This document shows, one piece after another, positions 11,377 through 16,472 of a DNA stretch of 16,472 nt (its first letter is position 1; every line of letters starts with the position of its first letter). The DNA comes from Phycisphaerae bacterium. GTDB lineage: Bacteria; Planctomycetota; Phycisphaerae; UBA1845. The notes under the pieces were generated by a model. It made no database searches. It was given only the letters and a program-made list of their open reading frames with translations, and was not told the DNA's origin. The position numbers were made by a program, and so were the translations under genes. Location: positions 1 to 16,472 of the forward strand of contig BQJS01000103.1 of assembly GCA_021604825.1 (NCBI GenBank), written 5' to 3'.

Positions 11377-11862
11377 TTATGGGATGATCAGTTCCTGCCC
11401 GGCTTGGATTGCATGGGGGCTGGACATCACGCCGCGATTGGCTTCATAAATCACGCGCCACTTCGATTGATCGCTGTAGTACATGCGGGCCAACGCGTAC
11501 AAGGTCTCGCCGCGCTGCACGACGTGCGTTCCACCGGCACCGCCCGCTGGGGCTGCGTACGAATCGTTGGCCGGCGCAGCGTATTGCTGATTGGCCGTGT
11601 ACGACTGATTCGTGTTGGCTGTGTTCGAGTACGCGGGCGTCGCGGTGTAGTTGTTTGTCCGCCCACCCGTGTCGTACGACTGCGAATCACTCGAGACCGG
11701 CGCCGACGAATAGCTGCTATTTGAGGACGCGGGTTCTTGATAATTGTAGGAGTAGGAACTGTCCCGAACGGGTGTTGTGTCGAGGTGCTCGACCTTTTCC
11801 TTGCATCCGTTCGCCACTACGAGCGCGCACAGCGCCACCAGAGTTGTTGCAATCCTTTGCAT
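11377..11862 (-). CDS. LysM-domain lipoprotein
   Basis: The start is the ATG at 11862, six bases after a perfect AGGAGGT Shine-Dalgarno site. The frame stays open 25 codons further upstream, but that extension would hide the signal peptide. The 161-residue product begins with a lipoprotein signal (MQRIATTLVALCALVVANGC), so Cys20 is the predicted lipidated residue. Residues 25-108 are a low-complexity linker rich in Ser, Tyr, Asn, Thr and Ala. Residues 112-161 form one LysM domain (HVVQRGETLYALARMYY ... WRVIYEANRG ... IQAGQELIIP) right at the C-terminus. Known role of LysM: binding the N-acetylglucosamine backbone of peptidoglycan. A membrane-anchored, wall-binding tether is therefore the likely role. 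No enzymatic domain is visible. It lies 188 bp after the upstream lipoprotein gene and may have its own promoter. Confidence 0.87.
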   Translation of the reverse strand: MQRIATTLVALCALVVANGCKEKVEHLDTTPVRDSSYSYNYQEPASSNSSYSSAPVSSDSQSYDTGGRTNNYTATPAYSNTANTNQSYTANQQYAAPANDSYAAPAGGAGGTHVVQRGETLYALARMYYSDQSKWRVIYEANRGVMSSPHAIQAGQELIIP

Positions 11863-11908
11863 CGGCGGACCTCCTGTCCATTGTTGCCACGTGAATTGTC
11901 CAATCCGG

Positions 11909-11937
11909 ATATTGGCGGAAATGGGTAATCTCGTCAA
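11909..11937 (-). promoter_or_regulatory. Weak promoter candidate for the LysM gene
   Basis: On the minus strand TTGACG (11937-11932, 5 of 6 to the -35 consensus) lies 17-18 bases before CAATATC (11914-11908), which is only a fair -10. The leader would be about 40 nt, ending in the strong AGGAGGT site. The -35 is good; the -10 is the weak part. Confidence 0.3.
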
Positions 11938-12050
11938 GTAAAATCAGCGGGGAAGAAAAGTGGCTCGAACGGCTTGAATCGACCCTTGCCGCACCACTCC
12001 TTGCGTGCCCCTCGAAGACCGTGAACACGCCACCCTATTTTAACATTGCG

Positions 12051-12677
12051 TCACTCTTGGGTGACTGGAGGCTTGGGAAGCGGCTCGCCTTGGGCAACGA
12101 TCCTGGCGTTGGCAATATCCAACTGGTGTTCGCGCTCAAAGAACGACATCACGTAGCCGGGCTTGGCCACGAATTCACCGACGATCTCGGTTTCGTCGGC
12201 GCAGACCAAATCGATCGATCCGCGGAGGGTGTTTCCGCGCTTGATTTCGATCTGTCCCGTTGCGACATGGGTTACGCCTCTAAGTCGCCCGGTCTTTTGA
12301 ATCAGGAATCCACTCACAACATCCGGGCCCGACCCTTCCACCGCGCTGCTTGAGTCTTTGGCTATCGCGTCACCTGAAATTAGCTCGATCGGCGTTCCGA
12401 TCTTAAACACACCGGGCGCGGTTGGCAGGCGCAAATACAATTCGTATTGCTTCTTGCCGTAGCGTGAACCCGGAAGGGGCCATTCGCAAAGCAACTGCGC
12501 GACCGCATCGCCGGAATCGTAATGCGCCCATTCGCTATCGAGTTCGACCGATTCCTGAAGGCCAATTTCAAAGGGATGAAATAGCTCAACGGTTGCGCGT
12601 GGTGACGAGCAGCCACCCGCAACAACAGCCATCGTCAGGAAGATGCCAACAGTCGTGAATTCAAGTCGAGGTTTCAA
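12051..12677 (-). CDS. Unrecognised lipoprotein
   Basis: I do not recognise the family. The product starts with a lipoprotein signal peptide (TVGIFLTMAVVAGGC), so the protein is probably exported and lipid-anchored. The rest is soluble and strand-rich, with alternating hydrophobic residues (YELYLRLP, FKIGTPIELISGDAIA, GQIEIKRG, GSIDLVCADETEIVGEFV) and no membrane segment or catalytic motif. I chose the TTG at 12677: it has AAAGG six bases upstream and forms TTGA with the stop of the preceding gene, a typical coupled overlap. A TTG at 12683 would add two residues but leaves no space to that ribosome site. The product is 208 residues. It is read together with the glutaredoxin-like gene, so a joint envelope or redox-related role is possible but not shown. 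Confidence 0.75.
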   Translation of the reverse strand: MKPRLEFTTVGIFLTMAVVAGGCSSPRATVELFHPFEIGLQESVELDSEWAHYDSGDAVAQLLCEWPLPGSRYGKKQYELYLRLPTAPGVFKIGTPIELISGDAIAKDSSSAVEGSGPDVVSGFLIQKTGRLRGVTHVATGQIEIKRGNTLRGSIDLVCADETEIVGEFVAKPGYVMSFFEREHQLDIANARIVAQGEPLPKPPVTQE

Positions 12678-12925
12678 TCGCAACCTTTCAAAGCGCGCCG
12701 CAAATCTTTTTCAATAACGCGATGTCGGCAATGTTCTCTTCCATTTACATGCAGCACTGGGATGTGCTCACCGTATTCATTTGCCCAACGGGCATTGTCA
12801 CCGGCTGAGATGTCGACGACATCGACAAGAATGCCCCGTTTTCCAATGACCTTCTGCACAACAAACCACGCCGCATCGCAGAGTTCGCAATCCGGCTTGG
12901 TGAAGAACGTCAAACGCGTGTTCAT
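12674..12925 (-). CDS. Small glutaredoxin-like thioredoxin-fold protein
   Basis: The 83-residue product fits the small glutaredoxin-like family (DUF836 type). The order is: first strand RLTFFTKPDC, redox motif Cys13-Glu-Leu-Cys16, a helix, strand ILVDVVDIS, then YGEHIPVLHVNGRE with the cis-proline at Pro56 that closes the active site, and a final helix DLRRALKG. There is no signal peptide, so it acts in the cytoplasm, probably in dithiol/disulfide exchange. The substrate is unknown. The ATG at 12925 has a weak ribosome site. The stop TGA overlaps the TTG start of the following lipoprotein gene (TTGA), so the two are almost certainly co-translated. The promoter-like pair at 12981-13009 suggests a unit separate from pilC. 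Confidence 0.82.
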   Translation of the reverse strand: MNTRLTFFTKPDCELCDAAWFVVQKVIGKRGILVDVVDISAGDNARWANEYGEHIPVLHVNGREHCRHRVIEKDLRRALKGCD

Positions 12926-12980
12926 CGGTTGAGACTCAGCGCAAGGATGGTGGCCGCGAATGCAATTTGATCTGGGGATG

Positions 12981-13009
12981 ATCTTAACGCAGGCGTGTTT
13001 ACTCTACAA
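12981..13009 (-). promoter_or_regulatory. Promoter candidate for the glutaredoxin-lipoprotein pair
   Basis: On the minus strand TTGTAG (13009-13004, 3 of 6) is followed after 17 bases by TAAGAT (12986-12981, 4 of 6). The start of transcription would fall near 12974 and give a leader of about 50 nt. It sits between the pilC hairpin and the glutaredoxin-like gene, the expected place for a new unit. Confidence 0.35.
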
Positions 13010-13049
13010 ACGGGTGAACGAATTGGGTTGCCTGCAATGGCGAGTCACT

Positions 13050-13084
13050 TGGGAAGCACTGCTCACAGAGCAGTGGCACACCCA
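13050..13084. repeat. Hairpin just downstream of pilC
   Basis: CACTGCTC (13057-13064) and GAGCAGTG (13068-13075) form an 8-bp stem with a 3-nt loop, and TGGG (13050-13053) can pair with CCCA (13081-13084) outside it. It lies 15 bp past the pilC stop on the minus strand. There is no T-run after it. Its two-level, GC-balanced shape looks like another short palindromic repeat family. It may separate the STAS-pilB-pilC unit from the genes that follow. Confidence 0.55.
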
Positions 13085-13099
13085 GATGGACCGGCAACG

Positions 13100-14320
13100 C
13101 TAGTGCCCCATGGTCTTGGAGATCGTGAAGATCGGCAGCAACAGCGCGATGACGATGCTTCCGACGATGCCACCCATGACGAAAATCATGATCGGCTCGA
13201 TCATCAACGTGACGCGTTTGATGGACTGCTCGAGATCGCGCTCGAGGAATGTACTGACCCGATCGAGCACATCGGCGAGGTGGCCACTACGCTCACCGGC
13301 ACGCACCATTTGAGTGACCGATCGAGGCATCAACTTGGTCTCGAGAAGCGGAACGCTCATCTGCTCGCCGCCTTGAACACGGGTGTCGACTTCGTCCCAC
13401 ATGTCTTGAAAGTATCGATTGCCCACGACGGCCCGCGTGATTCCGACGGCTTCGAGAATCGAAACGCCCGCGCGGGTCAGCGTTCCAAGGGTTCGCAACG
13501 AACGGGTCAGACAGGTTCTGTGAAACATGCCACCGATCAACGGCGTGTTCAGCAAGATCCAATGCAAGGGTCGACGCCCGCGCTCGGAGCGGAAGAACCA
13601 GATTGACCCAACGATACCGACAAACAGCGCGCTGCCCCAATACATCCAATAGGCGGTCATCCATCCACTGACTGACATCAGAATCTTGGTTGGAACCGGA
13701 AGCAAATGTTCTTTGCCCCGATACAACCCGGTGAACTTCGGCATCAGGAACGTCATCAGGAAGATGACAACGCCAACCGACATGCACATCAAAAACCCGG
13801 GATAAATCATCGCACCAATGACTTTGCGCGACGTCTCACGCTGGTTGCTCAAGTACGTTGCACAACGATCAAGCATCGGCCCCAATTGACCGGATGCTTC
13901 CGATGCCTTGACCAGATTGACGACCAACGGTTTGAAGACTTTTGGATGCCGCGCCAACGCCGTCGAAAATGGCGTACCCGTTTCGACGTCAGACAAAATG
14001 CGTTTGAGTACCTTGTTAAATCCGACAGACTCGGTTTGTTCAATGATGCTATCAAGGGCCTCGGTGATGGAGACACCGGTATCGACCATCACCGACATCT
14101 GCGTGATGAAATGAATGATTTCCGTTGATTTGACGCGATTGCCGCCAATTCTGACCTGAGTAACCGCTGCCTCGGCGACTTGGGCGGCTTCCTGAATTCG
14201 CACAACGAATTTGCCGTCGGCTCGGATCAAGCGGGTGGCTTCCGCGGGACTGGGCGCACTGATCACGCCTTCGATCGATTCGCCGCTTGAATTGCGTGCC
14301 AAGTAGTCAAATCGTGGCAT
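13100..14320 (-). CDS. Type IV pilus / type II secretion inner-membrane platform protein (PilC/GspF family)
   Basis: The 406-residue product has the duplicated T2SSF layout. The N-terminal MPRFDYLARNSSGESIEG matches the family start, so I chose the ATG at 14320; a TTG 18 bases upstream would add six residues. Repeat one covers about 70-195 and includes VKASEASGQLGPMLDR. Repeat two covers about 272-398 and includes the parallel RAGERSGHLADVLDRV. Membrane segments are visible near 170-193, 226-245 and 375-398. Family knowledge: this platform protein sits in the inner membrane, contacts the hexameric assembly ATPase from the cytoplasm and drives addition of pilins to a pilus or pseudopilus. It follows pilB after 46 bp and is surely its partner. 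Whether the machine is a type IV pilus or a type II secretion system cannot be told, since no pilin, secretin or PilT gene is in the window. Confidence 0.93.
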   Translation of the reverse strand: MPRFDYLARNSSGESIEGVISAPSPAEATRLIRADGKFVVRIQEAAQVAEAAVTQVRIGGNRVKSTEIIHFITQMSVMVDTGVSITEALDSIIEQTESVGFNKVLKRILSDVETGTPFSTALARHPKVFKPLVVNLVKASEASGQLGPMLDRCATYLSNQRETSRKVIGAMIYPGFLMCMSVGVVIFLMTFLMPKFTGLYRGKEHLLPVPTKILMSVSGWMTAYWMYWGSALFVGIVGSIWFFRSERGRRPLHWILLNTPLIGGMFHRTCLTRSLRTLGTLTRAGVSILEAVGITRAVVGNRYFQDMWDEVDTRVQGGEQMSVPLLETKLMPRSVTQMVRAGERSGHLADVLDRVSTFLERDLEQSIKRVTLMIEPIMIFVMGGIVGSIVIALLLPIFTISKTMGH

Positions 14321-14366
14321 TGTCGTCAGTTCCCCCAAGCACCGTTGGCAGTGATCGCCAATCGTG

Positions 14367-16070
14367 TCATGCGCTGGTCACACGCAGGACTTCCTCGGCG
14401 GTGGTTTCACCCGCTTGCACTTTGGCCATTCCGTTTTCGAACAGCGTCTTGATTCCCTGCGCCTCTGCGATAGTCCTTAGCTTTCCGAGACTCGCACCGG
14501 CAGCGATCGCATCGCGCATTTCGTCGCACGGAATCAAGACCTCAAAAATTCCGCTTCGCCCCTTGAAGCCCGTTTGATGGCACGTCGCACATCCGCGTCC
14601 CTTCGCGACTTTGTCAATCGTAATTCCAGCCCGTTCGGCAGTACGTACAACGTGAGGCGTGGGCTCGGTTTCGGTTCGGCATTCGGGACAAACCCGCCGG
14701 ACCAATCGCTGCGCCACCACGCCGACGATGGCCGCGCTGATCAGATACGGTTCGATCCCCAGATTTTGCAACCGCGTGATGGCCCCGGCACTGTCATTGG
14801 TGTGCAGGGTCGAGAGAACAAGGTGCCCCGTCAGTGCGGCTTGCACCGCAATCGCAGCCGTCTCGGAGTCTCGAACCTCACCGAGCATGATCACATCCGG
14901 ATCCTGGCGAAGCAGCGTTCGCAACACCGACGCAAAATTCAGACCGATCTTGCTGTGCACTTGAAATTGATTGATACCCTGAACGTTGAATTCGATCGGG
15001 TCTTCGACGGTACAGATATTGATGTTCGGCGAATTGATCTCGTTGAGCATCGAATACAGCGTGCTACTCTTTCCGCTACCTGTTGGCCCAGTTACCAGAA
15101 CGATTCCGTAAGGCTCCTTGCAGATTCGTTCCATCGATGTTCGGATGTCGTCGTCGAGATTCAACCCAGAGAAAGTCAACAGGCTGTTTGAGTTGTCGAT
15201 GATTCGAATGACAACCTTCTCGCCGTACTTGTTGGGCAATGTTGAAACACGCAGATCCACTTGATTGCCGCGCGACGAGACGCGGATCGCGCCATCTTGC
15301 GGGAGTCGCCGTTCCGAGATGTCCATGCCGGCCATGATCTTGATGCGGGCGACGATCGCGGGTTGCATCTGCGATGGCGGTCGGAGTTTTTCGAACAACT
15401 GACCGTCCACGCGATAGCGTACGCGAAATAATTCCTCGTCAGGTTCAAAGTGAATGTCGCTCGCCCCTTCGCGTATCGCACTATGGATCGCGTGGTTGAC
15501 CAGCTTGACGACGGGCGAGTCGCTGCCCAAATCGTCAACGTCGGAGCGACCTGAGCTTTGATCTTCCGACCCAGTGACGCTCTCGGTATGGGCAAAGAGT
15601 TCGTCGAAACTGGGGGCTTCGTCCTGACTCACATCTTCGATGACGTCGCGGAGGTCGTCAGGTAATGCGGCGGCAATCTGTACCGGACATCCGGCGTGTT
15701 GGGCGATTTCATCGACAAGAAAAAAGTTTGACAGGTCGCTGATCGCAACGGTAAGCGTGCCATCAACCTTGAAAAGCGGCACAACCTGCGACTGTTCGAT
15801 GAACTCAGCCGGCAGCACGCTGTAAACATCGCGATCGACCAGCCGCGAGGTCAACCTGGCAAACGGAATGCCGGAAGCATCCGCGAGTGCGGCGGTGAGC
15901 TGCTCCTGCGACACGTAACCCAATTCGATCAGGATTTCGCCGAGAAGTTGGCGCTTGCCATCTTCCTGTTGAACGGCGATCGCCTCATCCACTTGTTGCG
16001 GAGTGATCAAGCCACGCTCGACGAGAACGTCACCGACCCGAACTGCTTTGGTTTCTGTCGATCCTGACAT
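14367..16070 (-). CDS. Type IV pilus / type II secretion assembly ATPase (PilB/GspE family) with MshEN domain
   Basis: The 567-residue product is a cytoplasmic hexameric ATPase that powers pilus or pseudopilus assembly. Residues 11-65 form two tandem MshEN-type motifs: RVGDVLVERG-LI ending in Gln34, then LLGEILIELG-YV to about 65. The rest of the N-domain runs to about 145, followed by an acidic linker (146-185). The ATPase core shows SDIHFEP (204-210), Walker A GPTGSGKS (328-335), the Asp box (TVEDPIE, 354-360), Walker B DVIMLGEVRD (392-401) and the His box LVLSTLHTND (417-426). The zinc knuckle is Cys461, Cys464, Cys494 and Cys497. All catalytic features are present. The ATG at 16070 is 11 bp after the STAS stop. 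PilB and GspE are not separable from sequence alone here; the tetra-cysteine site fits either. Confidence 0.95.
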   Translation of the reverse strand: MSGSTETKAVRVGDVLVERGLITPQQVDEAIAVQQEDGKRQLLGEILIELGYVSQEQLTAALADASGIPFARLTSRLVDRDVYSVLPAEFIEQSQVVPLFKVDGTLTVAISDLSNFFLVDEIAQHAGCPVQIAAALPDDLRDVIEDVSQDEAPSFDELFAHTESVTGSEDQSSGRSDVDDLGSDSPVVKLVNHAIHSAIREGASDIHFEPDEELFRVRYRVDGQLFEKLRPPSQMQPAIVARIKIMAGMDISERRLPQDGAIRVSSRGNQVDLRVSTLPNKYGEKVVIRIIDNSNSLLTFSGLNLDDDIRTSMERICKEPYGIVLVTGPTGSGKSSTLYSMLNEINSPNINICTVEDPIEFNVQGINQFQVHSKIGLNFASVLRTLLRQDPDVIMLGEVRDSETAAIAVQAALTGHLVLSTLHTNDSAGAITRLQNLGIEPYLISAAIVGVVAQRLVRRVCPECRTETEPTPHVVRTAERAGITIDKVAKGRGCATCHQTGFKGRSGIFEVLIPCDEMRDAIAAGASLGKLRTIAEAQGIKTLFENGMAKVQAGETTAEEVLRVTSA

Positions 16071-16081
16071 AAAACGTGTAC

Positions 16082-16414
16082 CTAGCTTAGCGCCGCCAGC
16101 GCCTCATCCAACGTGACGCACAACTCCAACTGCTTGTCGAGCCGCGTCACTTCCATGACCTTTTCCATGGGTTCGCTGAGTGTACAAACCTTGCACATCC
16201 CCAAACGCTCCTGGCATTCGCGATGCAGTTGCGTCAGCGCCTCCAACCCTACGCTGTCCACGCCGGTGCAATCCGTGCAATCAATCACGAAATCGGGCGT
16301 GTTCTCGACAACCGCAGCGTCCACCAACTCGCGGAACTGATCGACCGTCGTCTTGTTCAACTCACCCTCGATCGCGAGGATACACACGTTGTCGCGCATC
16401 GTGCTGCTTGTCAT
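16082..16414 (-). CDS. STAS-domain protein (anti-sigma-factor-antagonist type)
   Basis: The 110-residue product is a single STAS domain. The order is: strand VCILAIEGELN, helix TTVDQFRELVDAAV, strand DFVIDCTDC, then TGVDSVGLEALTQL with Asp53-Ser54, the spot phosphorylated in SpoIIAA/RsbV-type proteins, then strand MCKVCTLSEPMEKVME and the terminal helix. It is cytoplasmic with no other domain. Known role of the family: a switch that, when dephosphorylated, binds a partner kinase or anti-sigma factor; others scaffold larger complexes. No kinase or phosphatase partner is in the window. The ATG at 16414 has GAGG about ten bases upstream. It lies 11 bp before pilB, so it is probably co-transcribed with the pilus ATPase and platform genes and may regulate them. 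It has an unusual number of cysteines (seven). Confidence 0.9.
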   Translation of the reverse strand: MTSSTMRDNVCILAIEGELNKTTVDQFRELVDAAVVENTPDFVIDCTDCTGVDSVGLEALTQLHRECQERLGMCKVCTLSEPMEKVMEVTRLDKQLELCVTLDEALAALS

Positions 16415-16472
16415 GCCGCTATAACCTCATACCACTGGCACCTGGCGCCGCATCTAGGGAATGTTCAACCCC

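Overview
This window of about 16.5 kb looks like ordinary chromosomal DNA from a moderately GC-rich Gram-negative-type bacterium. Evidence for that cell type is the two lipobox lipoproteins, a periplasmic SIMPL protein and type IV pilus / type II secretion parts. The REP-type hairpin repeats, the STAS gene beside a PilB/PilC pair and the general style of the genes would fit a planctomycete-like lineage. That placement is a guess from gene content, not a phylogenetic result.

Left part (1-7100): the window opens with the last 28 codons of a plus-strand gene that reads as the C-terminus of UDP-glucose 4-epimerase (galE). A 151-bp element with 30-bp inverted ends lies between it and the convergent minus-strand ilvD (dihydroxy-acid dehydratase). 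Upstream of ilvD, 47 bp away on the same strand, is gltB (glutamate synthase large chain). The pair probably forms a gltB-ilvD transcription unit. Its best promoter candidate (7066-7094, minus) lies about 410 nt upstream of the gltB start and implies a long leader with two strong hairpins.

Middle part (6647-9170): a 1077-bp spacer carries no convincing protein gene, but holds the gltB leader and a possible small-RNA unit (7401-7512, plus). Next come a secreted SIMPL-domain protein and a REP-associated tyrosine transposase (RAYT) gene flanked by three copies of its likely REP palindrome. The RAYT frame is intact except for one in-frame TAG at a position that is normally Gln, so it looks like a very recent pseudogene.

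Right part (9174-16472): all genes are on the minus strand. In transcription order they are a STAS-domain protein, PilB/GspE-type ATPase, PilC/GspF-type inner-membrane protein, a small glutaredoxin-like protein, an unknown lipoprotein joined to it by a TTGA stop/start overlap, a LysM lipoprotein and recG helicase. STAS-pilB-pilC is tightly packed and probably one operon. Hairpin repeats of further families sit in the spacers after pilC and before recG.

The most unusual points are the RAYT/REP locus with a single nonsense mutation, the structured gltB leader, the candidate small RNA, and a STAS protein co-transcribed with a PilB that carries a c-di-GMP-type MshEN repeat. I did not find a clearly new multi-gene defence or biosynthetic system here.
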